Below are positions 11,981-23,459 of a stretch of 64,000 nucleotides of DNA, one piece after another; position 1 is the first letter of the stretch, and every line of letters begins with the position of its first letter. Source of the DNA: Oxyruncus cristatus (taxonomy: Eukaryota > Chordata > Aves > Passeriformes > Cotingidae); assembly GCA_013399855.1 (NCBI GenBank), contig VXAY01007403.1:723219-787218 (forward strand), in the 5' to 3' direction. The notes under the pieces are model-generated. The model saw only the letters and a program-made list of their open reading frames with translations, was not told the origin of the DNA and ran no database searches. The position numbers and the translations under genes are program-made.

Positions 11981-14900
11981 AAAATCGTTGTGTAGTTGTG
12001 TAATGTTTAGAGTGCTGCATTTCACAAACTAAAGGTTGAATTTATGACCATTTTTAATACTGGAAGTACCTATTGAATAACCTGTGCTGAAGCTGGGATA
12101 TTCCTCTTAAGGGTGATAGTTTCACCTTGAAAGCATGATCACAAGATTTAAAACTTGTCATTTTATAAGCAATAAATATTGTCCATTTCTGCATTTATGT
12201 GAAGTGTGTTGGGTTTTTCTTTTATTTTGGTTGTATGGTTGAGGGTTAGAATTCCAGGATGAGAAAAAAGAAGTAAATCTGTGTCAATGCTACTGTTTTC
12301 CCTAAAAGAGTATCTGCAGGTTCTGCCCAAATTATTAAACTATCAGGCATCATCCCTCCAAACAGACTTCAGATAAGATAGCCAAGGAGGAAAGAAAAAT
12401 GTCCAATGGAAATACCATGCACGTTATACAATGTGCATATAGATTTTGTAATTTTCCTATGGCAGAGATAGAACTGCAGCTATAACATGTAACAGGTAGT
12501 TTGTCTATCCTATTATAGTACAACGTACAACAGTCTGATACAGGAATCCAGTAAATATTTGAAAGAGAAAGTGTTATAGCTCAGAGACGACAAGTCACCT
12601 CATTTAAAACTGTGGGTAGAATAGACAAAGAAAATTATATCTAACTCTAGGGGCTGTTCCCAAGTTTTATTTTGGATTATTTGGATTTTTCCATAAAACA
12701 CATATCCGAATTACATATTCATTATATCTTAGCTTTTCACAGTGGGTACCTGTAGAGTAAGTGGTAAAAGTCTCCCACAGCATGTTCATTTTTAATGAGA
12801 GCAAAGCACTTACATTGTGTATCACAATCAAATCACTTGTCATTCTGTAATAGGACAACTACCAACTGAGCTGTTCTCACAGAATGCCTTTTTACTTTGG
12901 GCTAGGAGTACAAATCACTTGTCAGGTCTTGGTTATGGCCTGTATACAAACTGCAGTCTAGAAAAGGACCATGTCGTAAGCTGGTGTTCACTTTGCCCAT
13001 TAGTTAGGGTTGTCTGAATAGAAATTAAGGTTCTTATGTCAGTTTTCAGGCATTACTCACTTTGGCTTCTCTTTCATATATGGATTGTGATTGAGTGCTT
13101 ATTATGACTGATACAAGCTCATACTTTTAACTGTACAATCAGGGCCAGCCTTTCACTCATGTAAATTGATACGGTTTTCTTGATGTAGTAGAGCAAGTTT
13201 ATATCAGCTGAAAAATCTGAATTTAAACAGTTTTGTAAGATTGTGGAGTCACAAAGGGAGGAGACATAGCTGCATACTACTGTAGCACCTATCTTGTAAC
13301 CCGCTGATATCTAAATCTTTGTTACTATAATACAAAGACTTCCTGTAGAATGTATATCAGAGTTCAGCGTCTCAGAGAAGGGTTTAGAAAAAGCATCATG
13401 CTGAGCAGGGAAACTCTGAGTTAGACAGTAGGAAATGCTGAACACAGATATACATCCTAAATATCCTACATATCTCTTTGAGATTTAAGCACCTTACTCA
13501 GCACTACTGGGAAGCATTAGCATCCTCTTGGGATTACGGTCCTGAGTCATTTCCTGACCTAAGTGTTTCTTCAATATATTAAATAAACACATATATAAAT
13601 AAATTGTCTTAATACTTTTTTTCTAGGAGCTACCCTCATGTCTTCCCATATTTCTTCAATAGCCTAATGTTTAGGTTGTTCTAGTGTCAAAGGGATTCAA
13701 AAAGGTGTTCGGATTTTTGAGGAGAATGGCCTAATGATCAGGCATTAGATATGTTAGGGATGGGGCTGAACTGTGTGTTTGCTACCCTGCCTGATGAAGC
13801 TAGAGCATTCTACATAAAGGAATTAAAGATCTCCTAGTCAAGAAAAAACTGCTGGGGGATTCAGTAATGTTACAGAAGATCTGCAGTCTGAGAAGACCTT
13901 TCAGTCACCTGCATGAACTAGAATTTCATTACTTTAGGTTCAAATATCTATGATTAAATTACTGTATTGTATAAATAGTAGTGTCAACACTAGTATTTTT
14001 CAGTCTGCTTTTACTCTTTATATACTAAAATCCGTATAATATTAGAGAGGAAAAAATATCCTGAAATGTTTCTAAACACATTTTATATTGTTTTCTCTTT
14101 TTTAATCAGTGCAATACAAATCCTTGTACTATAGATTTTGGAAAAACTCATCTCTTGCATCCCAAGCATGCAGAATTATACTTAACATCCTCTTTTTTAA
14201 TGTAGTGTGCATCAGCAGTAGGTAATTAAAACTTCTTTAGTCATTTTCTTAGCACCACTTTGATTTACTTATGGAAAGAAGTTTACAAAATGACCACAGG
14301 AAAGCAGTTTTCTGCTGAAGGCAATAGAATGAGAGTTAATAGATCTGTCACAGAAATCCTATGTAAAGACATATTGAATACTCTTTTCACTGGTATCCTG
14401 ACTGTGAAATTGGATGCTTGCTAAAAAACTGTGACAATAAATGCTTAGACAATTAAGAAATGCCGTCTTCTCGGGAGGTCACATTGTCTAGGCAACTTAT
14501 GCAAACAGAAGTTGTAAAGCAAGAAGAAAAAAAATATATGAAAGAATCTTTCTTATATGCCTTCAAATACATATTCCATTAACAATGTCCTTCTTACAAA
14601 GTACAGAAAAAAAATTGAAAAATAACATTACGAAGATTGTAAAAATTAGCATAGAAGAAGAGTTCAACCTCGGTTTGCATAATAAACAATGATTTTTTTT
14701 TAATCTTAAGAGCGGTGGTGCATCAGCACCTGGCTGCTGGTCATCGTTGTGCAGAGGTCATTGGTGTTTCTTGTTTTGGGCGAGTTGATATTTTCCTACT
14801 GCTTCTTTAAACAAGGATAACTTAGAGCTGATACTTTGCTATAGCAGTTTTATCTGGAGGACCCATGATTTGCTCATTGTAGTTGAAGACATCATAACTA

Positions 14901-15928
14901 CAAACCGAAAACCAGAATGAATTTGTCACCTTTTTTAACTTTGTTTTTCTTTTTAATGTTGGTCAAAATCTAGTTTTGAAGACACGGGTTTTATAACAAT
15001 TATAATTTAAAAGGGAAGATATTTTCAGCCATTTAGGAGTGAGTAGACCAAACTAAATTATTACCATTTTCTGAGTCATTACTTTCTCACTTATCAAATG
15101 GGGCATAGTACACTAATGCATGAATTTTGAGGCTCCTTAGCCCGGCAAAATTCCATACCATTTAGTGGACGTTTTTCTGTGACCTTAAATCCAAAACCAT
15201 TTGATGGACATTGGATCACTACTCACAGAACAAAATTATAACAAAGGTTTTCAAAACCACTGTTTTACCGGATCTTTATTGTTTCTTTTTGAGAACACAG
15301 GAGTTTCAGGAATTACCTATACTGTTTAATTTTTAAGGCATTGAGGTTTTTAACATGGTATCTGTTATAGCTTTGTAGAATGTGATTTTAAAGAAAAAAT
15401 ATTTTTACTGTTGCTCCATGTGCTACTCATTTAATAAGATACTTATTTTGTGTGTGGTTTATTCCTCCCATGATATTTGAGCAGTGTAATAGCTCAAATC
15501 TTAGGATATTGGAAAGATGATCCTTGAGCTAGGTAGACCTAATCTCAGTAAAGGAAATGAAAGAAATGCTGAAGGAAAATATGGCAATTGATAACTTAGC
15601 ACACATTTTCCCAATAAAATTCAGTCCAAAAGGTTTTAAGCAGATTGTATCTATTGGTTTTTTTACATTAATTTTAATTATACACAATGATTAATTTCTT
15701 GTACATACCAAAAATACACTGATTTTAATACATTAATACAATTTAAGAAATAAGATGTTTTATCTATCCAAGAGAAGTATCAGTTTTTCACCAGTTTTAC
15801 AGTTTAATAAGCAGTTACTGACTGCAGGTAGTTGTAAATTTATTATTAAGAGTTCAGCTGCAATGTTCAAAAGGCCTGTACACATTTGGACTGTAAAGAA
15901 ATATTATTGCTTACAAAAATTATTTTAG
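11981..15928. other. Unique AT-rich sequence, nothing firm
   Basis: Mostly AT-rich unique DNA. A short GC-richer patch at about 14709-14800 (AGCGGTGGTGCATCAGCACC and following) stands out from its surroundings but has no recognisable identity. No transposon was recognised. Confidence 0.45.
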
Positions 15929-16000
15929 CGTATATTGCTACACAATCAGAAGGATCAGACTTCAGCCGGCGAACAAGATGATGTTTATAGTCCTCTCAAA
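15929..16000 (+). other. Possible 72-nt phase-0 exon with an ITAM-like half motif
   Basis: A 72-nt segment is bracketed by an acceptor-like TATTTTAG (ending 15928) and a strong donor-like AAA|GTAAGA (16001). It is open for 24 codons in one frame and includes a CpG-containing stretch in otherwise AT-rich DNA. The translation ends 'GEQDDVYSPLK'; D-D-V-Y-x-x-L resembles one half of an ITAM. CD3 gamma/delta genes, as I recall, split their ITAM by an intron after a similar Y-x-P-L-K/R. I found no neighbouring exon with the second half, no signal peptide and no membrane segment, so chance is quite possible. Confidence 0.15.
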
Positions 16001-17437
16001 GTAAGAATAGTTTTCTGTTGTCCTTTTAATATAGAGAATTTGGAAAAGTTAATCCTATTGCTTTAGCTTCATGAAATTCCCCCGGTGCAGTGTTCTGACA
16101 AATCAGCTTCTTATAACATGAAAATAATTTCTTTGAAATAGCTTCTTTCCTTTTTGTCCTTGTTGGTGAGTAGTCTTGGGGGAAAAAAAAAGTCTACTGG
16201 GGTCACCGTTTCAAAATATGGAAGATTCCTTTCAAAAGAAGTAATACAACTCTTGAATTACATTTCTCTTTTGAGTAGAGAAACTTCATTATGAAAGTGT
16301 TAGTCAGGTCAAACCTCTTCTGTCAGCCTGTCAGTCATTAGGACATATTGTGCTTTAGCTAAACTAAACCAGCTACTGGATCCTTCTGTTGGACCAGACT
16401 GTAGAAAATAAGTGAAAATAATGAAATTAATTTTATTCTACCAAATTAACAGAAAGATAGCAATAAGTATTTGATTATATTAATTTGTTTGATATATGAC
16501 TTCCATTTATTTTTCTTTTGTAGATGCATAAGCTGGGGATTGATTCTATGTCATGAAGGTCTTATGTTCATTTGCTTTGTTTTATAGCAGCTTCATAAAT
16601 ATAGAGTGTTTGTAAAAGATCTTCTTAAAAAGTACTTCTTTTAATGAGCTTCTGATGGCTTGCACCCTGTTCAGTTTTTTGTGATATTCCCAGCTCACGA
16701 TTTAACTTGCAGAACAGATGGATTTAGTGACAAAGGTATTTGGAACATATTTCAATTTAATTTTGCTAGTCCCAGAAGTAAATTTTATTCCTATATATTC
16801 GTAAATTGGATCATTCCCCCATTGCTTACAAAGATAAGTCAGATGCTACTTTTTTTTAAGCTACCCTTTCTTGAGAGAAATATGATATTGATAATTGAGT
16901 TAGGGTTTTTTCGAGAAACCACAGTGTAGCTGCTACGGGCTACATTGAGGCCATAACGTAGAGGAAATGAGTATCCAATGACATCCTTACTCACATCTGC
17001 CTTTACTGAAACTCCAACAGCAATACATCCTAGACCTCATATTAAGCTTTCTGTTCAGTACTTAGTTGTTGCAGGATTTGAAAACCTCTCGTCTTGCCTT
17101 CTTCTTCTAGTGCAGATAGGCACTCTGAGGCAGGTTAAGACTGCTCCTGAGAAATGTTAAGCAGGGCTTCTGTGGCATCCTGCCTCCTGCCAGTGCTATG
17201 GCAAGAGCAACCTTCGTGTATGATTTGTGGAGTTATGGCTCATGGGTTATAAAATGACCATTCCCGCTGTGAGGACTGGAAGGAGAGAGCAGCTGTTGCA
17301 AATCAGGCATCCTGCATAGCATTAAAACTCCAGCCAGAAGTTGCATTGGAGTTATTTTTTTAGAAAAAAAAGAGGGCAAATGTTCTTCTTGGTCTCAGTC
17401 ACAATAACCAGGTTGAAATTTGTGATGTATCTTTTTT
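16001..17437. other. Unique AT-rich sequence, nothing recognised
   Basis: No repeat family was recognised. Two short plus-strand open frames (16660-16929, 16978-17160) show no domain. Confidence 0.4.
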
Positions 17438-17474
17438 TAAAAAAAACCAAACAAACAAAAAAAACAACAACACA
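17436..17474 (+). repeat. A/C-rich simple repeat
   Basis: A-rich tract interspersed with CC and CAA units, a low-complexity pattern repeated elsewhere in the window (18411-18450, 37593-37709, 60197-60242). Confidence 0.85.
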
Positions 17475-17675
17475 GTTTTTACTTCTATCTGCTGAAATTC
17501 CATTGGCCACTGTTAATTATAGGATGGAAGCCATGAACAAATTTGCCCAGGTTGTAAGTGAGGGCTGACTCTTTAGCCCTGGTGGGAGCAGGGTGTCAGA
17601 GTACTCTAGGGTGTTCCTTGGAATGCAGGGGGCAAGGAAGAGAGAAGCGACTTTGAGTGCAGATGCAATGAAAAT

Positions 17676-18205
17676 TCACAGAATCCTAAAATCCTAGAAT
17701 GGTTAGGGTTGGAAGGGACCTTAAAGGTCATGTAGTTCCAAGCTCCCTGCTGTGGGCAGGGATGCCTCTCACTAGATCAGATTGCTCAAAGCCCCATCCA
17801 TCCTAACCTTGAACATTTATGGAGATGGGGCATCCACAACCGCTCTGGGCAACCTGGTCCAGAGTCTCACCACCCTATGATTAAAGAATTTTGTCATAAT
17901 ATCTAATCTAAACGCACTCTCTGTCAGTTTAGAACCTTGTCCTTTCACTATTTGCCCATATAAAAAGTTGCTTCCCCTTCTTTTTATAAGCCCCCTTAAG
18001 GTACTGGAAAGCTGTAATAAGGTCTTCCCAAAGCCTTCTCTTCTCCATGCTGAACAAACCCAGCTCTCTCAGCCTGTCTTCATAGGATAGATGCTCCAGC
18101 CCTCAGGTCATCTTCATGGCCCTTCTCTGGACCTGCTCCAACAGGTCTACATTTTTCTTGTGCTGAGGACTCCAGACCTGGATGCAATACTTCAGGTGGG
18201 GTCAG
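17676..18205 (-). mobile_element. CR1 LINE copy, reverse orientation
   Basis: A minus-oriented CR1 fragment of about 530 bp. The plus strand shows 'TTCACAGAATCC', 'GGTTGGAAGGGACCTTAAAG', 'CTGTGGGCAGGGATGCCTCT', 'GGGCAACCTGGTCCAGAGTC', then 'CTCTCAGCCTGTCTTCATAG' and 'CTGGACCTGCTCCAACAGGT', which are consecutive CR1 3' blocks in reverse. The far end (18165-18205, 'GGACTCCAGACCTGGATGCA') is the edge of the RT-coding part. It overlaps short spurious open frames on both strands. Confidence 0.95.
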
Positions 18206-19464
18206 GACACTCTGGGATTTTATAATAAAAATGGGGGTGCCAGGCTGAGTTTTGGTCTGTGCATGCTGCTGCTGTTCCACTGATGGATCTGCAAGTGGGT
18301 TTAGCAGTAGCCATGATAACACTGTTCAAGTCCCTGACAGCTGGTGGCTACGGCATCCTGATTTCTGCCAGTCTGAAACATCTCAGAGCTATGTGACATG
18401 TTTGTGCGAGAAAAACAAAATGAAACAAAACCAAACAAAACCACAAGCAGCAGAATACTGCTTGTGTTTGCATTTCTCTGTTAGAAGCACCATGTTGACC
18501 ACTGCTGATGTCCCTGCAGCAACAGTCACAATTTCCATAGCAATTAATATTACGGCTAATACTGTTGGAAATCTGATGTGAAGGGAGAAACTTTAAAAGG
18601 GCTGTAATACTCCTGCAGGTCCACTTGACAGTTCTGTTTGTTTGTTTAGTTATTTTTCCTCAGAAAACCATTAGGAAGGTGATTTGATGCTTTGGTTGCT
18701 GCATAGCTACATCATTCAGTACTGGAGTGTGCTATGACACCAATGAAATTTGCATCAATTATTTAAATATTGATAAGCTCAAAATCTTGTCTTGGGCACA
18801 AGGAAATACATCATATGTATGTGGAGATATGGATTTATTATTAGCCTAACTGGAAACTGGACATTCACATTAAAATACATTAAAATACATCAGAGTTGAG
18901 TTTTTTTGCAACTATAATCAGGTGGGTTTAGTACCCAAGTAATGCAGTACAGCTTTATTAGGAATGATACCTTCAAAGTTATTATACTTGTGAATATCTA
19001 CCCTTTCTCTATGCAGCTATACTTGTCCTTCTGGGTGATAAGGTCAGGAACACCGTTGCCATTGGAGTGGGAGGCTAGGATGTCTCAGGGAGCTAGGTCT
19101 TCCCCGGGAGGAGCTCAGCAGACCCTTCCATTCCAGCCTTGCATCCACCTGTAGTTCTCTTTATGTTTCCCTGTCACAGCCTGCAGACACAAAGGTCTAT
19201 TGGTTGTCAGGCAATAACTGCCAGAGGAGTGAGGATACTACTATCTTCTTAAGACCTCCAGGAACTACTGTGATAGAAAAAAAGATGTAATTATATATGG
19301 TAGTCTTGATAGAATTGGCAACTTTTGCTCAAGTGAGGGCTACTGCTGGACAGCTGTAAATCAAAACCATGGGATACTGGCAGGAAAGCAGAGAAATAAG
19401 TGTGACAACCCTTTGCAGTTTTGACATTTGACATTTTTGTCAGATTTACCACATTCTGATTCTA
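18206..19464. other. Unique sequence with A/C-rich patches
   Basis: Contains an A/C-rich tract at about 18411-18450 and a short duplicated TTAAAATACA phrase near 18871-18890. No exon or RNA gene was recognised. Confidence 0.45.
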
Positions 19465-19527
19465 TTTGTTGATTGTATTTGTATCTGATTTAGGCTTGTA
19501 TTTGTTGGTTGTATTTGTATCTGATCC
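19465..19527 (+). repeat. Tandem duplication with 36-bp period
   Basis: TTTGTTGATTGTATTTGTAT at 19465 recurs as TTTGTTGGTTGTATTTGTAT at 19501, and both copies continue into CTGAT. The second copy is partial. Confidence 0.85.
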
Positions 19528-20965
19528 ATTGTATTACCTTTGCTTGTTAAGCAAATCAAAGGGATTCAAATCACCTACTGTTTTAGAAGTTTTGGTATTC
19601 TGAATCACTGTCCTACAGGCACTTCTGTCTTGCTGTATGAGGGTGCAGAGAATTTAAATTCCTATTCTTTTAATACAGTCTGCACTGAACCATACGATGG
19701 TCCTTTTCTCTCCTTTTATGAGTGATTCATGCGGTTTGATAGAAGTCACTGAGGTAATAACATTGCTAAAAACTTGTCAATTTTGTCAAAGAAGTTTTCC
19801 ATAATTTATTTCTTATACCACAATCCTGCACAATTTTAAATCATGATATTGCAGTCTGAAACAGTGTGATGGGTGTATGCATAGTTCAGTGACTTCAGAA
19901 TGAACTGGAAAGTGTATAAATGAACAAAAGTTCATCTTCCTAGATACAGTTTGCAAATTGAAATGAGATTCCTTAAATATTGACTTCTTTTATTTCCTTA
20001 TGAACCTATAACTCAGAAATGGAATTAGCAACCTGGGACAGAATATGGGTGTCTAGAATGTTTCAGTATTTTGGATTCTATGAAAATCAAAGTAACTTAT
20101 TAGTGTGACACATGAATAAGTTGCTGTAGCCCATTTTTGCGGAAAGATATTGTAAAACAACCTTAAAAAATTAATTAATTAGTTAAAATGTCAAGAATTT
20201 GCTTCCTGGTGTTTCAGACTCAGAAGATGTATGAAATTTTATTTGAATAAGTAGCAGAAGGGGCCAATAAATGTCCAAAATATTATTCTTAAAATAAATA
20301 CTCTGTGAAAGTAAGGGAAAAAAAATAAAATGGAAGGTAAGAGGAGAAGATTGTTTAAAACAAAAGCTGGGCACTATTTCTGACAACATGAAAAAGATAA
20401 CACCTCTTGTAATGATGTCACCTTTGGGGAATCAATGCATCAGTATGCAATGTCTAACAAACTGTGGAGGAGACATTCATCCAAGAGAAATGTCATGCCC
20501 AGAGGTGCTGCAATCCTGACAGGCTGAGAAAAACATTGTAACTCAGACACGAATACTCACTGTTGTGGAGCAAGAAACTTTCTCTTTTTAGTTTCTCATC
20601 TTTATACCTAATACAAAGTATTAAAAATATTAAAATATTTAGAATTATATGCATTTTTATTTGTAATTGTTATTTTAAATTATTGTTGGAAGTAAAAACA
20701 TGTCAATTTCTGAGATAATTATTGTGTCCTGGTAGATTACTGCTATTAATGAAGGAAAACGAAATTTTGCTTTAGGCAGACAGAAAAAAAGGTGACAGAG
20801 TCAGCATTTTTTAAGTCAGTCTGTGTGTCTTTACTGAAAATCATGCCACAAAGTTTTTAATGCAAGCAGTAGATCCGCACAATAAAATGGAGTTGTTTTG
20901 TTATAACAGCTACATTCAGCTATTCACAAAACAAACTTTTTTGACAGTTTTTTTTCCTATAACAG
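19528..20965. other. Unique AT-rich sequence, nothing recognised
   Basis: No transposon, RNA gene or exon candidate was found before the hairpin at 20966. Confidence 0.45.
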
Positions 20966-21001
20966 TTTTGAAAAGGTCAAAGCTTTTTGACCTTTTCAAA
21001 A
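20966..21001. repeat. Perfect 16-bp hairpin with 4-nt loop
   Basis: The arm TTTTGAAAAGGTCAAA (20966-20981) is followed by GCTT and its exact reverse complement (20986-21001). The stem contains AGGTCA facing TGACCT, the half-site of many nuclear receptors, separated by 8 bp. It is short for a microRNA precursor. Function is unknown. Confidence 0.95.
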
Positions 21002-21075
21002 TGAAAGACCTCACTTTTTTCACCAACAAATGACATTTTAAAAATAAGCTAATCCTAGTGAAACAATTGTTTTAA

Positions 21076-21095
21076 AGGTCATAACCAAATGACCT
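21076..21095. promoter_or_regulatory. Second AGGTCA-N8-TGACCT inverted repeat
   Basis: AGGTCA at 21076-21081 and TGACCT at 21090-21095 are separated by 8 bp, the same spacing as the half-sites inside the hairpin about 100 bp upstream (20974-20979 and 20988-20993). The half-site is a known nuclear-receptor core. Binding here is inference only. Confidence 0.3.
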
Positions 21096-21101
21096 AGACC
21101 A

Positions 21102-21433
21102 AATTAAAAAAAAAATGCTTTCTGAAAATTTTAAATGTTTTCTGGTTTAGATTTCATTAAAAGGAAAAATATTTGAGGTATTTGAACCATTTATAGGATG
21201 CCAATTTCTTTTCCAGCTGCACTGTAAACTGTGGAAGATTCAGGTTTTAGGCACGTTAAATATTTATTGTTTCTTCACACAGGGAGACCGATTATATCAA
21301 GTTACTCAGGGACTTTTATAGCTGAGTTTTTAGTATCTCCAGAGGTGTATCTCTGCCACCAGTTTGGATAATTTTACGGTATTTGACCACTCTCATGGTG
21401 AATTTGTACGTAAAGTTAGAATAATCCATGTTT
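21102..21433. other. Unique AT-rich sequence before a CR1 fragment
   Basis: A-run at 21105-21115, then AT-rich unique DNA. Nothing else was recognised. Confidence 0.45.
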
Positions 21434-21879
21434 CCTATGAAGAAAAGCTGAGAGAGTTGAGGCTGTTCAGTCTGCAGTAGAGAAGACACCAGGGAGACCT
21501 TACTGTGGCCTTTCAGTATATAAAAGGATCACATAAGAAAGGTGCAGAAAATCTTGTTACCAAGATCTATAGTGCCAGGGCAAGGTACAATGCTTTTAGA
21601 CTGAAAGAGGGTAGATTTAAATTGGATAAAACGAAGAAATTTTTGATGATGAGAGTGGTGAGATGCTGGTTGTCCAGAGAAATTTTGTATTTCTTTGGGA
21701 CAGGTTGCCTGGAGAATTTGTGGATACCCCATCCCTGAAAGTGTTCAAGGCCAGGTTAGATGAAACTTTTGAACAGCCTGATCTAGGGAAAGCTGTCCTT
21801 GCTCATGGAAAAGAAGTTGGACTAGATGGTCTTTGAAGGTCCCTCCCAACCCAAACCATTCTAGAAATCTATGACTATG
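21434..21879 (+). mobile_element. CR1 LINE 3' fragment, forward
   Basis: A plus-oriented CR1 copy starting in the block 'GCTGAGAGAGTTGAGGCTGT' and ending 'GTTGGACTAGATGGTCTTTG' plus 'AGGTCCCTCCCAACCCAAAC'. It is noticeably diverged: internal blocks such as 'AGATGCTGGTTGTCCAGAGA' carry several changes and a small insertion. Open frames across it (21505-21738 plus, 21529-21732 minus) are incidental. Confidence 0.93.
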
Positions 21880-22202
21880 TGTTGCAACCTCTCTCTGTTG
21901 TCTCTCATCATACTACTGTCCACCTCCAAGTCTATCTCTTGTCTTTGATGTAGTCCACAAGCTCTTAAAGAGTGACCTCTGACCCACCCAAACGGGTGTT
22001 TGCCCTGCTGTCAATCCTAGGGATGCCTCTGGTTAGTCAGCTCCCAGTTCAACTTGATGCTTATAATTGCAACTCCATGCAGTCACCATTCCAGCCAGTT
22101 TCTTTTTACCTGCTTATCCAGTCCACAGTCGAGATATTTGGGAGTAAAGGATTTTATAGGAGACAGTGTCAAAAAGTGTCTTGTTAACATCAGTGCTTAC
22201 TT
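21880..22202. other. Short unique interval between CR1 and the SINE
   Basis: About 320 bp without a recognised repeat. A 71-codon open frame starting 21972 has no domain. Confidence 0.4.
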
Positions 22203-22330
22203 TCACAGAATATTCTGAGTTGGAAGGGACCCACAAGTCCAGCTCAAGTGAATGGCCCAAACAGGGATTGAAACCGCGACATTGGAGTTATTAGCACTAT
22301 GCTCTAACCAACTGAGCTAATCTCAGGGCT
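22203..22330 (-). mobile_element. tRNA-Ile-derived SINE with CR1-type tail (passerine TguSINE-like)
   Basis: Read on the minus strand the element starts with a tRNA-like head: an A box TTAGCTCAGTTGG (plus 22308-22320), an anticodon loop with AAT (plus 22290-22292) and a decayed B box GGTTTCAATCCC (plus 22264-22275), closed by GGGCCA. These match tRNA-Ile(AAT). The head runs into 'CTGGACTTGTGGGTCCCTTC' and 'CAACTCAGAATATTCTGTGA', the 3' tail of CR1-X-type LINEs. Such tRNA-Ile/CR1 chimeras are known as passerine SINEs mobilised by CR1 (from recall). Compared with the CR1 tail, a 'TCGATGATCC'-like block is missing, which marks an internal deletion or subfamily. Confidence 0.85.
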
Positions 22331-23002
22331 GGGACATGTGCTCTTCTCCCATTCACATGTCATGGATCACATGACACAGTCCGCGTTCAAAAACAATAGA
22401 CTATTGTATCTCTTGCAGTAGATTTGAATGCATAATGCTGCACTGAAATAGGTTGGTGAAAAGCAATTAAACATTTTCTGTGTAAATCTTTATAACTCGT
22501 TTCAGCTCTCTAAAATATATTTTTAAATGCAATTAGTTTAAAATGGGATCTCAAATAACCTTTTGATATTTAATTAAGTTGCTTCAGAGAACAAGTGAGC
22601 ATTGGAATTATAATGAAAGTTTGTAGATTTGTGAGATGTGTATCAGTTTTATAACTGACTTTTTAAAGAAGTAGAGCAAAATATATTTCTACTGCATTGG
22701 GATCCATAATATTACCAGAACTTTAGCCAGAGTTTTAGTGCTCCAGAGAAATTTCACTCCAAGTCTATATGGCTTTTGTGTTAGATCCCGTTAGTGGCAG
22801 TGTCCATTATGATTCCAGTAAGAAATGGACTTAGGCTCCATAAGGTATTGCTGAGAATAGAACTTATTGGAGCTAACAGAAAAATGAAAAAGAGAAAGGT
22901 AATGTCATGGTCCTTCCCATGTGAGAACTCCAGGTGTGCAGTGTCATAGGATACACTACCAGCGTGGGCACAGCATGCAGAGGTCTGTCAGAATTGTAGT
23001 CT
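22331..23002. other. Unique sequence, nothing recognised
   Basis: AT-rich to about 22900, then GC-richer approaching the minus-strand ORF. No repeat was recognised. Confidence 0.4.
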
Positions 23003-23356
23003 TTATTGCTCTTCGGCATTTTCTTGGAGGAAAACCATTCTGTTCATAATTTCTACCATGAAAGAAACATACTTTTGCATAAGAACTTGCTGGTTCACTT
23101 GAAGACGGATTGTGCAATTACCGGTACCAAGTGTGAGCTGCCTGCAGCCTCCTCTGTTATAATTAGTACTCTGAGTTTCTCCTGCAGCCAAGGAAAAAGT
23201 GCAACATAACACAGGCCTGAGGCCGTGCTGTCCATGCAGTGTGGTACCAGACAGTAGCCTTTGGCTACTCATGTTGCCTGTTGCACGGATCACTAACTCC
23301 TCAATGTACAATAGTCTTCTGGGTAGCATCACTTCATCTCCCATGCTCCATGTCAT
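23003..23356 (-). CDS. Unrecognised 117-codon ORF, possibly a small gene or retrocopy
   Basis: An open frame of 117 codons begins ATG (23356-23354) and ends TAA (23005-23003); the stop overlaps an AATAAA signal (plus 23002-23007). An in-frame TGA lies about 16 bases upstream of the ATG, so this start, or the internal methionines at codons 5 and 10, bounds the frame. A TATA-like TATAAAT sits about 90 bp upstream (plus 23445-23451). The translation is compositionally protein-like: 'PRRLLYIEELVIRATGN', a Cys/Gly-rich middle with 'RPVLCCTFSLAAGETQ', and a C-terminus with 'MVEIMNRMVFLQENAEEQ' that could form a helix. I see no signal peptide or membrane span and cannot name a family. It could be a real small gene, one exon, a processed pseudogene, or chance in a GC-richer patch. 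Confidence 0.25.
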   Translation of the reverse strand: MTWSMGDEVMLPRRLLYIEELVIRATGNMSSQRLLSGTTLHGQHGLRPVLCCTFSLAAGETQSTNYNRGGCRQLTLGTGNCTIRLQVNQQVLMQKYVSFMVEIMNRMVFLQENAEEQ

Positions 23357-23444
23357 GTTTGGGCTACTTCAGCTACTGCTGTGAAATAGGTGTCCTTCTT
23401 CCAAGAGTAGGGGAAGCTCCAGTTGCAACTGAAATACACTGAGG

Positions 23445-23451
23445 ATTTATA
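23445..23451 (-). promoter_or_regulatory. TATA-like box upstream of the 117-codon ORF
   Basis: TATAAAT on the minus strand, about 90 bp 5' of the candidate ATG at 23356. TATA-like words are common in AT-rich DNA; it counts only together with the ORF. Confidence 0.15.
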
Positions 23452-23459
23452 CTCTTCAG

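Noticed and set aside
11598..12020. 140-codon minus-strand open frame
   Set aside because: It is antisense to a CR1 copy.
20966..21001. MicroRNA precursor
   Set aside because: The total length of 36 nt is too short for a normal pre-miRNA, and no known miRNA seed was recognised.
22203..22330. A tRNA-Ile gene on the minus strand
   Set aside because: The B box is mutated, the 5' acceptor region is out of register and the head runs straight into a CR1-type tail. It is a SINE, not a functional tRNA.
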